A DNA stretch of 64,000 nucleotides from Avena insularis. Lineage: Eukaryota > Streptophyta > Magnoliopsida > Poales > Poaceae. This document shows positions 12,283 through 22,267 of this stretch, in pieces. Position 1 is the first letter of the stretch; each line of letters begins with the position of its first letter. Below the pieces are notes generated by a model, which saw only the letters and a program-made list of their open reading frames with translations, searched no databases and had not been told where the DNA came from. The translations under genes were made by a program, and so were the position numbers. The stretch is from positions 479,915,392 to 479,979,391 of the forward strand of contig CM042694.1 of NCBI GenBank assembly GCA_023614405.1, in the 5' to 3' direction.

Positions 12283-14212
12283 AGACTTCGCTTGTCCTCA
12301 AGCGAAACTGAGCTCAATAAACATGACCTCAGGTTTATGGAGTGAAGAGTCGATAAAAGAATACGGACAGAAGCATCACATTCATCAATACATAGATCAT
12401 AATAGAAGACAACTCACTATTATATAACTCAACTTGCAATGAGTAAAGGAAACACAATAAAGATACATGAAGTAAATCATAATTGGTAATGGCAAACTTA
12501 GCTCTTGGTCAAAGAATAGTTGATAATTTGCTGGAGTTCACAAATAACTGGTTTTCAATGATAGCTTTCAAAGTAGTAATCATCAAGATAAGAGCAATGT
12601 GCAAAACAAGGAACATAAGAAACATGATTGAAAAAATCATCATATGAATGAATGAAACACAACAACTCAAAATACTTGCTGAGGTAGAAGGGAGTAGGTT
12701 TACTGACTCAACTAAAAAGTAAAAGAAAGGCCCTTCGCAGAGGGAAGCATGGATTGCAAGTCTCATAAAGATCTCCCAAAAATTATGATACTTACTAGCT
12801 TTTAGCTCTCATTGCCCCTATCATAGGCATCTTTAGGTGATTAAGGTTAAAGTGATCAAATATGAGGATATGCATTGACAAGTTGTAAATTGAGAATCTC
12901 ATGTCCCTTGAATACGAGGGCCGCTCCTCATGCTACTCAAGTTTAGTCACCGGTAAGTTCTTGTCATTGTAAGCATATGTGTATCATAGAGAACCGCCAA
13001 CGGGGTACCCCTTGCCCGATGATACGGAAGAATCCCCATATCAAAATGACAAGGCAAGTAGACAACAAACATCTCAGCAATCTTCTTATTTACCATGGGA
13101 ATATGGTGCTTTTTTCTCTCTTTCCTCTTTTCATAATCTCTTTTTTTCTTTTTCTCTTTTTTCTCAATATCGAACTCTCTTTTTTTATATAAGAAGAATG
13201 CTTCATAGATGCTTGTTATGGTTATGCTGCAGGTTTCCACCATGTCAGCATGGATTAGACCAGCGGCCTAGGCGTTTCTCTAACACACATGCATAACTCC
13301 ATGGACTTACAAGCTCCCCTTTCATTTCACAGCGACATCCATAGACAAAAGAACATGATATCAACTAGGTACAAAGTACCATTGCAATGTTGAAAGCGTT
13401 CCCCATGACAAGATGGTTCGCTAATTCACAACTTACAAAGCGCAAGCATATACGCAACATAGGTGAGCACAATGGTTCAAGTTTATTAAGTGCAAGAAAG
13501 TAAAGTGTGCCATCAAGTTCGTGAGAGCTTTAATCACTAATTTTCACATAACAAGTTTAATTTGGGAGGTAGATAAAACAAGAATTTACTTGGAGTAGCA
13601 ATAATGCTAATAGGTAGGTATGGTGGACACAAATGGCACAGGTTTTGGTTTAAAGGAGTGGATGCACGAGAAGAATTCCCTCTCAGTACAGGTTTTTGGC
13701 TAGCAAGGCTAGGTAGCAAGTACAAGAGTTGAAGGAAACAAATAAACATACAAGTGATAAAGACAAACATGCAATCTTCCTTGGAAGCACAAAAGATCTT
13801 AACTAGAGAATACTAGACTTATGAGCAAATCAAGAAAGAAAGATGATGAAATTATATTTCTTTAGAGTACTTTTATCTTTTTCATTCAACTCTCAAAAAT
13901 AGTGATGCTACTGACCGAGCCAGGTTTGCCAAAACCAACTAAATTAACTCAATGATCCGAAAGTGATACCAATACTAACAACAAGATCAATCATATAACC
14001 ACGAATTGAAAACTAATATAAGCTATGCAAAATAGTAAATGATAGAACTTCTCATTAATATTCCATAACGGCAACTCACACCAAGGGATACATATCTAAC
14101 GAGAGAGGGGACACTTCCATAATGCAAACCATTATACATAATAACTTCTCTATTCATGATATGAATCTACTAGAAAGGTAAAAAGATAGAAGATAGTAAT
14201 GTGATACCGCGG
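12283..14212 (-). other. noncoding 3' region of element A
   Basis: About 1.9 kb with no ORF I can support. It is near-identical over long stretches to 56815-58673 in element B, and part of it (12938-13340) is closely related to 48870-49260 in element D. Pyrimidine-rich runs (13110-13190) occur at the same place in A and D. Conservation across different LTR families suggests it is carried as a unit. Confidence 0.7.
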
Positions 14213-14229
14213 CACTCCCCCAAGCTTGG
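14213..14229 (-). other. internal PPT-like motif of element A
   Basis: The minus strand reads CCAAGCTTGGGGGAGTG, almost the same as the true PPT 1.95 kb away, and lies about 35 bp after the ORF3 stop. The same motif is at the same place in element B (58674-58690). It may prime a second plus strand; this is inference. Confidence 0.5.
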
Positions 14230-14263
14230 AACAAACCAAGGGGATGCCAAACCTGATGACGAA

Positions 14264-14515
14264 TTACTCCTTCGGTGGTGGTATCATTTTATTAGTTGAC
14301 GTGAGGAAATCTTCCAACATCTTGCGAAGCCTATTATTATCCCATTGAAGCATGTCCACCTTCCTCCTCAAGTCTCGGTACTTATCGTAGAACTCCTTAG
14401 TGACTCGTAGGGCTTCCGTTGATGCAGGGCAAGTGACTAAAGGTACCAGCCCCTGCTTGGGGTCTTGGAGATCCTCCTCCATAGGCTCCTTCCCTTTATC
14501 CTTGGCGGACACCAT
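14264..14515 (-). CDS. small third ORF of element A (83 aa, coiled-coil)
   Basis: ORF3 lies downstream of the pol position, where Athila elements can carry an env-like gene. The 83-residue product has an acidic/basic N-terminus (MVSAKDKGKEPMEEDLQ), a heptad-rich middle (FYDKYRDLRRKVDMLQW, then NNRLRKMLEDF) and ends IPPPKE. No signal peptide or membrane segment is visible, so it does not look like an envelope. Its end and 5' leader match ORF3 of element B, while its body does not. Function unknown; a structural or RNA-binding accessory protein is possible. It might also be a remnant of a longer gene. Confidence 0.5.
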   Translation of the reverse strand: MVSAKDKGKEPMEEDLQDPKQGLVPLVTCPASTEALRVTKEFYDKYRDLRRKVDMLQWDNNRLRKMLEDFLTSTNKMIPPPKE

Positions 14516-14544
14516 TGTGCTTCTAAACCTTCAAAGAGTATGTC

Positions 14545-14560
14545 CTGGCAGAGACAGATC
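14545..14560 (-). promoter_or_regulatory. candidate splice acceptor before ORF3 (element A)
   Basis: The minus strand reads GATCTGTCTCTGCCAG, a pyrimidine-containing tract ending in AG, 30 nt before the ORF3 start. Element B has CTGTTTCTGCCAG at the same distance, although the ORF bodies differ. This suggests ORF3 is expressed from a spliced subgenomic RNA. Confidence 0.4.
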
Positions 14561-14835
14561 GAAAAAAAACACGACGAAAACACGATATACGAACCTTGGG
14601 GGATCCGGGGGATTATATATTACGAAATTTCATATCAAAAGGAAGGAACTGGGAGAAAACGAGTCGGAGGCGGAGTCCGGGGTGGACTCACCAGGGCCCG
14701 TGCCACAGGGTGGTGTGAGCCACCTTGGCTCCGTTTCCGTCCCTTTTTCGCTTCGTAGCTTTCCTTATTGACTGAAAACTGCAAAAATATAGTTGGATAG
14801 TATTTTCGCGGAACTTTTCTTACCACAACTGTTAC

Positions 14836-14935
14836 CTATTTGAAAACAGACTCTGTAGGTCTCTGAATTTGGTATCTAGTAGATTCTTCTGGAGTCACCA
14901 CTTGAATATCATCAATATCTTCATCTTCATACACT
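14836..14935 (-). pseudogene. integrase C-terminal remnant of element A
   Basis: The minus strand encodes DIDDIQVVTPEESTRYQIQ and RPTESVFK, then a stop. This matches the end of the element B integrase (DVDAFQVITPKKF, then IQRPAEFVFK). It shows that A descends from an element with a full pol that was cut out between protease and this tail. Confidence 0.75.
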
Positions 14936-14987
14936 TATTATTTGAGTCATAAAACCCTTCTCTTCCTTATTACACCATTATCTCCAC

Positions 14988-15620
14988 TACCTGGAAATTT
15001 CTTTCACACAGTTCTCATTAGCAACATTAGTATATATGAAGTGATAAAACCTTTTGAGTCCAACTTCAACTGAAAACCATCAAAGCATAAGCTACTGAAG
15101 CAACTCCTTCTGAAAACCCAAAACGAATTCAAAAAGGAAATCGAATAAAGAAGCAAATGCAAAAGTGGCAAATTCTGTCAAAACAGACCAGCAGGTAGAG
15201 ATCAATTTTTTCAAAAATCTCCTGTTGCTCAAATCAAAAAGTGCAAAACTAACGAAAGTTAAATAACAACCTAGGGCAGAAGCACAAACAATTACAGCTC
15301 AATCCGACAGACAGAGATCTCTCACGATTTTTTACGGTGAAGCACAAAAAATCTGTTTCGGGACAGCAACTTCCCCAAATATTACTTCTTTCTCATTAGA
15401 GGTTGATCTTGACACAAAAACCAAACAAAACGGATAAGGAGTGATTATTACCGAAGTAATAACTTCCAAGACTCAAAGAAACAAAAACAAACTGAAAGCA
15501 AAAACAAATTGGGTTGTCTCCCAAAAAGCTCTTTCTTTATAGCCATTAAGATGGGCATGATAATTTTGAAGATGCTCACATAGGAATATGAATTAAAGTG
15601 AAAGAGAGCATTAAGAAGCA
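14988..15620 (-). other. noncoding block replacing pol in element A
   Basis: No coding frame. It aligns by eye with 50357-51005 of element D: shared landmarks include attagcaacattagt, agaagcaaatgcaaa, ttttacggtgaagcaca and cattagaggtt, in the same order and spacing. In both elements it sits between gag/protease and the ORF3 region, exactly where pol should be. Element B lacks it and has pol instead. Confidence 0.65.
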
Positions 15621-17054
15621 AAAATACACACATTTAAGTCTAACCCACTTCCTATGAAAGGGAATTTTGTAAACAAACAAGTTGTTGAAAGCAGAGGCTA
15701 CTTGCATAAGAAGGCAAAACAAGTGCAACATAAAAACTTTCAGCATAAAACGAGGAAACTTGATATTATTGAGATACATAAGAACACTTTTCCCTCTCTC
15801 ATAGTAACTTTTAGTATCATGCATAAACTTAACAATATAACTATCACAAGGACCATCATGGCAATGATCACTTATTCTAACAGAAAACACATGAATACTA
15901 GCTCTCATAGCACTGCTTTGTGAAACAATATTAGAGGTGTCCTTACAAAGGATAGTGTGTCCCTCTTCTTCATATTTAGTAACAAAGTCTTTCACATTTG
16001 CTATTATAGGTTCATCAACCATTTGTTTATCAGGTTCAACAGCTTCATTCATACTTTCATCAACCATACTAGCTATCATAGAATGTTCCTTTATCTTAAC
16101 TGGGAAAGGCATTTTCTCAATGTAAGATTTAGGTAAAACATGATTAGTAGTATAAACTTCAGTATTTCTTGCAGGAACACTCTTAGTAATATCTTTATAA
16201 GGTTCATGATACTTATTCCACTTCTTTTTAGGCACTTCGATGTAGGAAGCAAAAGCCTTAAAATAAGAAGCAATAGCTTGAGAGTCTAGACCATAAGCAT
16301 TTTTAATATTTTGAAAGTCATCAGTTCCTATAAAAGATTCAAAGCATTCATAATCATAATTTATACCTGACCTTCTACCTTTGTCATTCTCCCAAGCTTC
16401 AGCATTGTCTTGAATACGATCTAGAAGATCCCATTTAGCTTCTTCTTCCATGCGAGTGAATGATCCAGCACAAGAAGCCTCCAATAAATCCTTATCATGA
16501 AGAGGAAGACTTGCATAAAAGTTATTAATAATAATATTGTTGGGGATCTCATGAATGGGACATTTGAGCATTAGTAACTTCAATCTCCCCCAAGCTTGAG
16601 TTGTACTCTCTCCATCAAGAGGCCAAAAGTTGTATATTTGATTTCGATCTTTATGAATCTCACTAGGAGGATAAAACTTTGAATAAAAGAGAGGTACTAT
16701 TTCCTCCCATTCCAGAGATTTACCATTCTTCAGCAGCTTATACCATTCCTCAGCTCTTCCTTTCAGTGATAATGAGAATAACTTCTTCTTAACTTGATCT
16801 GTAGTAATACCTGCACACTTGAACAACCCGCATAATTCATGTATAAAGAGTAAATGATCACCATGATGGACAGTTCCATCCCCAACATAGTAGTTATCCA
16901 TAACACGATCAATAATTCTTGTAGGTATTTTAAAAGCATCATTCTCAGCAGGTGGTGATTCATCTACTACCTTAGCAGTGGTAGTAGCATTACCAAATAA
17001 GAAACTCAACGAATTATCCTTAACAAAAATAAAGCAACTAACAGAAGTAAACAA
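15576..17054 (-). CDS. gag polyprotein of element A with truncated protease start
   Basis: A single open frame of 492 codons. The start at 17054 gives MFTSVSCFIF; gag proper probably begins near RIIDRVMDNYYVGDG. The capsid core includes DHLLFIHELCGLFKCAGI, LKGRAEEWYKLL, LFYSKFYPPSEI and LKLLMLKCPIHEIPNNI. It continues to SVRISDHCHDGPCDS, where the aligned element B protease has CDIGASSSV. The protease is therefore cut at its catalytic site, and the last 80 codons are unrelated tail. Gag would build particles in the cytoplasm. An intact capsid in an element without RT suggests that it relies on, or supplies, a partner element. Confidence 0.8.
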   Translation of the reverse strand: MFTSVSCFIFVKDNSLSFLFGNATTTAKVVDESPPAENDAFKIPTRIIDRVMDNYYVGDGTVHHGDHLLFIHELCGLFKCAGITTDQVKKKLFSLSLKGRAEEWYKLLKNGKSLEWEEIVPLFYSKFYPPSEIHKDRNQIYNFWPLDGESTTQAWGRLKLLMLKCPIHEIPNNIIINNFYASLPLHDKDLLEASCAGSFTRMEEEAKWDLLDRIQDNAEAWENDKGRRSGINYDYECFESFIGTDDFQNIKNAYGLDSQAIASYFKAFASYIEVPKKKWNKYHEPYKDITKSVPARNTEVYTTNHVLPKSYIEKMPFPVKIKEHSMIASMVDESMNEAVEPDKQMVDEPIIANVKDFVTKYEEEGHTILCKDTSNIVSQSSAMRASIHVFSVRISDHCHDGPCDSYIVKFMHDTKSYYERGKSVLMYLNNIKFPRFMLKVFMLHLFCLLMQVASAFNNLFVYKIPFHRKWVRLKCVYFCFLMLSFTLIHIPM

Positions 17055-17106
17055 TACTCATAGTAGAAGTTTCCTTTACCAGTTCCACTCTCCAATAGCG
17101 CTTCAC

Positions 17107-17124
17107 TCCCCGGCAACGGCGCCA
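17107..17124 (-). other. primer binding site of element A (tRNA-Asp type)
   Basis: The plus strand is TCCCCGGCAACGGCGCCA, i.e. the tRNA 3' end sequence including CCA, 11 bp from the 5' LTR. The minus strand TGGCGCCGTTGCCGGGGA is the PBS typical of Athila elements. Confidence 0.85.
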
Positions 17125-17135
17125 GAAAATAGTCT

Positions 17136-18558
17136 TGATGACCCACAAGTATAGGGGGTGTATCGAGATTTTCGATAAGTAAGAGTGTTGAACCAACGAG
17201 GAAGCGTAAGGTCTTTGGCTAGTGGTATGGACCAGGAATTCTCTACAAATACTTAGCAAACGGATTTTTAGGGGTTTTTGATAAAGCAAGTAAACAAAGT
17301 ACGAGTAAACAAAAGACAGTAGGAATAAATGCAACAAGTGGCCCAATCCTTTATGCAGCAAAGGACAAGACGGTTATATTACTTAAGATGACCAAACGTT
17401 CTCGAGGACACATGGAAAGACTGTCAAGTGCTTTCGCTTCATATAGTTGATTAATCTTCTTTAGCTTGCTAAGTGTTGTGTGGGTGAACCTGTGCTAATG
17501 TACGGACCTTCCTAGGACTAATACATACTTGTGATTATACCCCTTGCAAACATCCGTAAGTACAAGAAAGTAATTAAGGTAGAAACCTAACCACAGCTTT
17601 AAACTCTAAGACCCTTACGTCCCTTGTGCAATGGTTTCCTAACGGGGGTTCAGGTTTACATCACTCTGCAACCCCTACGATTAGTAGCCAAATACGCAAT
17701 GCATTCCCCTAGGCCCATATAGGTGAAGTGTCATGTAGTCGACGTTCACATGACACCACTAGAAGAAGTACACCACAACTTAAATATCAAACTATTGAAT
17801 CTCTCTCAACACAACTCCACTACTAACAACATGACTTCTCCCATGTCTTCAAGAACAAAACGAACTACTCACAAGACATCATATGGATCATGATCAGAGA
17901 TGGAATAATGATGTATAACAATCTAAACATAAACAATAATTCAACGGTTCACTCAATAGCATCAGCTACAAAGAGTAATCAACATCGGGAAAGTTTCCCC
18001 TATGAACTATGCAAGATTCAACCCAATTGATGGTGGTGTTGATGGCGACGATCTCCCCTCTCCGGGAAAGGAATTCCCCTGGAAGAAATCTGTCTGCTGG
18101 AGAGATCTTTCTCTCTCGGTGTTTTCCGCCCCGCAGAGGCGGCAAAATCTTTCTGTGGTCACTCCCCGAGTCTTAGGGTTTCGGGAGGATAATATACGCC
18201 AGAGGGGAGTGCCAAGGGTGGACCAGGGCGACCACACCACCTGGTGGCGCTGCCTAGGCTAGCCCGCGCCAGGGGGTGGTGTGGGCCCCCTGTGGCCCAT
18301 CTCCAGCTCCCTTCAGCTTCTTCGTCTTACGAAAAATAGGATTTTCCATGTATTTTCCCGGATTTTCTGATCTTCACGAATTTTGCCTCCAAACAACACC
18401 TTTTCCATCAGAATCCTGACTACAACGGTCCATGCTCCAAAAGTCATCAACCATGCAAAAGCAGATGAAATAACATAAGTATCATCTCTTAATATGAAAT
18501 ATATCAATGAATAACAGTGAATTATGACATAGAATAGTGATGCAAAATGGACGTATCA
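17136..18558 (-). repeat. 5' LTR of element A
   Basis: 1423 bp, bounded by TGATGACCC and GGACGTATCA on the plus strand. It is 86 bp shorter than the 3' LTR, mainly because the (GAT)n segment is missing near 18028. TSD tcaat follows at 18559-18563. Confidence 0.9.
18186..18195 (-). promoter_or_regulatory. TATA-like box in the 5' LTR of element A
   Basis: The minus strand reads GCGTATATTATCC, followed downstream by CCCGAAACCCTAAGAC. The same box is conserved in the 3' LTR (11894-11902) and, with one change, in element B (near 56430). Confidence 0.4.
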
Positions 18559-18563
18559 TCAAT

Positions 18564-20242
18564 CCATTGTCGGGCGGTGCCGGTGAGCATTAGTGGGAGG
18601 TACTTGACAGCGACATTAGGGTTTCCCCCGGTGTTGTGAATCTCCTTGTTGTAGTCCTACAACCATGTAGCTGTCCTGGTAGTGTTGTCATAGGGCTTGA
18701 TAGTCTTGTCAATCTGGAGACCCTTGGGGTATGTTGTGGCCTGTATTACCGGTCCAAAACAACGTGGCCCTAGGTATGGGAGCTCACGTGCTTCTTGGAT
18801 CTTGTCCAGCCGTGAACGTGCGTCGTATGGCTACGGTTGCTTCCCTTTTCCGTCACGGGGGGGGGAGTTGTGGTGCGATCTATTGGACCTGCCATGTCCT
18901 CCGCCATGATGGCTGCTAGGTGGACATGGTGGCGGTGGGTTAGCCTTCTTGCTGCTTCCTCCATGCGAGTCCTCACGCCTGTCATGATTGCTTGTCAAAC
19001 GTGGTGATTCCTTGTGGGATCTGCTCCTGTGTCCTTCATTGCCACTACACTCTCCGTCATGCCGGGGCTGCTCGCCCTGGTCGCGTATAACGATACCAAC
19101 TTGGGGACGCCTAGGAGGTGGCATGCTTGTGCGGTGGCACGACTATTGATCCTCGTGACGCCGGGATGGCGGGGATGGCGACGATCTACGAGGGTGAGCC
19201 TTATCTCCCTTGTCAGAAGATATAGGTATGGCGTCGGCCCTGTTACGCGCATCCCTTCGCCTTCACTCCATGGAGCCCATGTGGGATCCTTCGTCGTAGG
19301 GAGATCTTGGCCTTCGGTGGCTATTCAGGGTTGACTGGCAAAGCTCCGGGTTGGACTCGAGCCTCTGTGACGTGGCGTTTTCCTGTTGCTTGCATGCCTT
19401 GGTGACGAGGTCATAAACCTGATCAACTACTTCTGGTGACCTGTCCTGTTCAAGGAGGGTATTAGGGACGACCATGTTCTGGGCGGGCATTGGCATTACT
19501 TGCTTCCCCTCAGAATCAATGTATGGGTTTGCTTTTGCTGGTTTGGACATATCCCACCCTAACCTGCATCGGACATCGGTGTCTTTGACATTGCGCGCTG
19601 GAGCCTTCTTAGCCTTGTGCTTTAGCAGTAGTTGCTTGTACTCAGCCTCCATTGCTCTTGCCGCCTTGATTGATTGTTGCGCCTTGGCCAAATCTTTGTC
19701 GAGTTGGGCGCCCTGCTCCGCGATCCACTTGGCCTCCGCGAGGATTTCTGCACATTTCTCATCAAGCTCTCTAATGTTCCATATATGGGCGACGGTGATA
19801 GGCTCGACGAGAAGTGGGTCGTACATCACCTTGTTGGTGGGTGTAACCAAGGGATTGCCAGCTACAGACATTGATGGTTGTGGTGGCAAAATTGTTTGCT
19901 TGGCAGTACTGTGGCATGTGGTGAGTTCATGTGCCTGTTGCGGAGGGATAGCCAGAGGAGGCATGGCTTTGGCTGGACCTGGGGGATCTGCAGCCTTTTT
20001 GCTGCTGCCGCTCTAGTGACCGCAGGTGTGGGCGGAGCTCTTTTAGGTTCCGGTTCCTGGTCATCTTCTTCTATCACATTCCCAATGGCGACTAGCACCT
20101 GACGGGAAGTGGTAGCTTTCTCGACGTGCTCATCCCTCTCGATTTCCTGCTCAGTCTCCCTCATAGAAGCATCGTATTCCTTCGAGTTAGCATCTAAGCC
20201 GTCGCCATCCACGTTGATGTCAGCGTATAATGCGTCAAGCAC
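18564..20242 (-). pseudogene. gag N-terminal part of element E
   Basis: Minus strand, in several frames. It includes DPLLVEPITVAHIWNI, then a charged helix-rich stretch (ELDEKCAEILAEAKW, then LDKDLAKAQQSIKAARAM) and low-complexity Pro/Arg/His segments at 18770-19250. It ends at 18564, where element A interrupts; the gag core resumes at 10753. Frames are broken by at least two shifts. The charged helices are typical of the N-terminus of Tat-group gag. Confidence 0.55.
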
Positions 20243-20600
20243 TCAGTCAGAGTTGACTTCAGTGTGATCGATGGCGGAGGTGGAGGGGGATGGTGGAGGG
20301 CCGTTCTTGCTGCTTCCTCCAGCTTCAGGCTCGGGAATGTCCTGAGTGTTCTCCTCGGTGTCCGCGTAGTCATTGATGATTGTGACCATCTCACCGAGGG
20401 TGAGCGGGCTGGTGGCCTGCCGTCTTTGGAATGTATGCCGGAGGAGTGTTATGGGCGTGAGCCCTTCCACAAAGTGGTAGATGAGTTTGACAGCGGGGTC
20501 ACCTTCCAAGGTTTCCCTTACCCTCATCCATCTGGCGTGGTATTCACGGGGAGATTCTCCTTCCCTCTGAACACATTTGGCCAGATCAAAGATGGTGACA
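20243..20600 (-). pseudogene. gag-like first ORF of element E
   Basis: The minus strand encodes TIFDLAKCVQREGESPR, EYHARWMRVRETLEG, LIYHFVEGLTPITLLRHTF and LTLGEMVTIINDYAD. This parallels the second gag core of the same element (DDLQRCMQEKDESSHAYL, then TFIDGLEKGSLLRHT). The element therefore carries two related gag cores in tandem. Tat/Ogre-type elements often have an extra ORF before gag; here that extra ORF itself looks like gag. No start codon was chosen because the upstream part is degenerate. Confidence 0.6.
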
Positions 20601-21041
20601 ACACCGAGAAAGTGTGACCTTCATATCTCTAACGCTCAGGGAAGCCAAGCGGATCTATGGGGTCCTTCTGACGTTATATCATGCACATGGGCAGTTTGGG
20701 TGGGCCTTGAATTTTCCTAACCTGAGCTATCCTACTCTAGAGAGAGATATGGCATATTCCTTCATGAACGTATCCTGACCGTAGGCGGTCCGTGCGGGTC
20801 TTGATGAGTTTGCGACTTCCTAGGATCTAGGACCCGAGTCGGTTTCGCCGATAAAGATGTGAATGTCTCCGACTGGGATGATGGGGCAGCCGGTAGGGTT
20901 CGTCTTCGCCGGGACCCAGAATTCGTCGGGAGGGACGATCAGGACGTTGCTAGAGAAGAGGACACGCCCAATGGCAACAGTGTCGTTGATTCTCGCGAAG
21001 AGCTTGGACCTCGACTGGTGTAGAGCTCAAAGCGCCTCTTG

Positions 21042-21059
21042 CCCCACAGTGGGCGCCAA
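21042..21059 (-). other. primer binding site of element E
   Basis: The minus strand reads TTGGCGCCCACTGTGGGG, six bases inside the 5' LTR end (ATACCA). It is of the TTGGCGCC type usual for grass Tat-like gypsy elements. Confidence 0.7.
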
Positions 21060-21065
21060 CTATCG

Positions 21066-21595
21066 TGGTATTGCCGACGAGTATGCCATGGAGGGGTCCT
21101 CATAGAGCGTGTTTAGATATGTGGGGTAAGGCAGAGAGTTGGTGGGTACGAGGTAACACAACTTACCCAGGTTCAAGTCCCACAGAGGTGGCAGAACTCT
21201 ATTCCTGCTATAAATCACTATAATGGCAATACACTAAGTTACAGAGATTGGTTCGATGTGCGAAGGTGTTGTGAATCGATGTACATTGTGCCCTAAAGAC
21301 TCCCATAGGTTTGGCTTATAAAGGCACCAGAACCTAGGGTTATAGGGAAAGGACCTTGCCGGACAAGTTACAGAGTCCTACACTAATACTAACTAGTCTT
21401 CGTGTCTTGTACTCCAAGGCTCCAAGTATGTCAGTGACTCCTCCGTAGCTCTCCTATATCCGACATGAGCCTTCCTTCTAGATTCGTATAACTGGGTCGC
21501 CCAGCAGGCCATGGGCCGTGCTACCAACTGTGGGCCACCCGGTTAGCCAGATTAGAGACGTGCTATGGTGGTACCCATTTAGCATATCCCCAACA
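21066..21595 (-). repeat. 5' LTR of element E
   Basis: 530 bp. The plus strand runs from TGGTATTGCCG to ATCCCCAACA; the minus strand therefore starts TGTTGGGGATATGC. It contains TGGCTTATAAAGGC-type sequence (around 21313), a possible TATA region. Confidence 0.8.
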
Positions 21596-22267
21596 ATAGG
21601 AAGTATAAGTCTTCCACATCTTCAGCAAAAGAAAGTATAGCATAGTTTTAAGAAAGCAGTATGGGGTCCCCCCTCCATTACCCCATAAGTAAGATGTAGG
21701 CGGAGAGTTGGTGGGTACGAGGTAACACAACTTACCCAGGTTCAAGTCCCATGGAGGTGGCGGAACTCTATTTCTGCTATAAATCACTATAATGGCAATA
21801 CACTAAGTTACAGAGATTGGTTCGATGTGCGAAGGTGTTGTGAATCGCTGTACATTGTGCCCTAAAGACTCCCATAGGTTTGGCTTATAAAGGCACCAGA
21901 ACCTAGGGTTATAGGGAAAGGACCTTGCCGGACAAGTTACAGAGTCCTACACTAATACTAACTAGTCTTCGTGTCTTGTACTCCAAGGCTCCAAGTATGT
22001 CGGTGACTCCTCCGTAGCCCTCCTATATCCGACATGAGCCTCCCTTCTAGATCCGTATAACTGGGCCGCCCAGCAGGCCATGGGCCGTGCTACCAACTGT
22101 GGGCCATCCGGGTTAGCCAGATTAGAGACGTGCTATGGTGGTACCCATTTAGCATATCCTCAACAATAGGAAGTATAAGTCTTCCACATCTTCAGCAAAA
22201 GAAAGTATAGCATAGTTTTAAGAAAGCAGTATGGGGTCCCCCTCCATTACCCCATAAGTAAGATGTA
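21131..22267. repeat. tandem duplication of LTR tail plus flank
   Basis: Unit 1 is 21131-21699 and unit 2 is 21700-22267 (offset 569-570 bp). Each holds the last 465 bp of the E LTR plus about 103 bp of adjacent non-element DNA (starting ataggaagtataag). I counted roughly 14 differences between units. Because flank is included, this arose by segmental duplication and not by transposition. Confidence 0.85.

Larger units (their letters stand above)
10759..18558 (-). mobile_element. Athila-type gypsy element A, complete, non-autonomous (gag+, pol-)
   Basis: Full element of 7800 bp with two LTRs (10759-12267 and 17136-18558) and a 5-bp TSD tcaat (10754-10758, 18559-18563). Minus-strand order: 5' LTR, PBS perfectly complementary to the tRNA-Asp 3' end, gag (to 15576), a noncoding block in place of pol (about 14988-15620), a remnant of the integrase tail (14836-14935), splice-acceptor-like leader, small ORF3 (14264-14515), internal polypurine tract, 1.9 kb noncoding, PPT, 3' LTR. 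It lies in the gag of element E. It closely matches element B in LTR and 3' region but lacks protease (beyond its first residues), RT and RNase H. The left LTR begins TA instead of TG. Confidence 0.88.
9588..21595 (-). mobile_element. Tat-like Ty3-gypsy element E, 5' part, split by elements F and A
   Basis: The parts in minus-strand order are: 5' LTR (21066-21595), PBS (21042-21059), a gag-like first ORF (20243-20600), a second gag (18564-20242 continuing at 9860-10753) and protease (9588-9720). Element A (10759-18558) is inserted within gag, with a tcaat duplication at 10754-10758 and 18559-18563. LTR F breaks the protease at 9587/9588. RT, RNase H, INT and the 3' LTR are not in the window. 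The short LTR and the PBS of the TTGGCGCC type fit the Tat/RIRE group of grass gypsy elements; the lineage is inferred. Confidence 0.8.

Noticed and set aside
12977..13296. Plus-strand open frames, also present at 48908-49212
   Set aside because: Both lie in the shared noncoding 3' region of elements A and D, opposite to element transcription, and come from a pyrimidine run; similarity reflects shared DNA, not a protein.
21042..22267. Tandem LTR arrangement read as a second inserted element
   Set aside because: Both units include the same non-element flank, so a segmental duplication explains it better than a second insertion.
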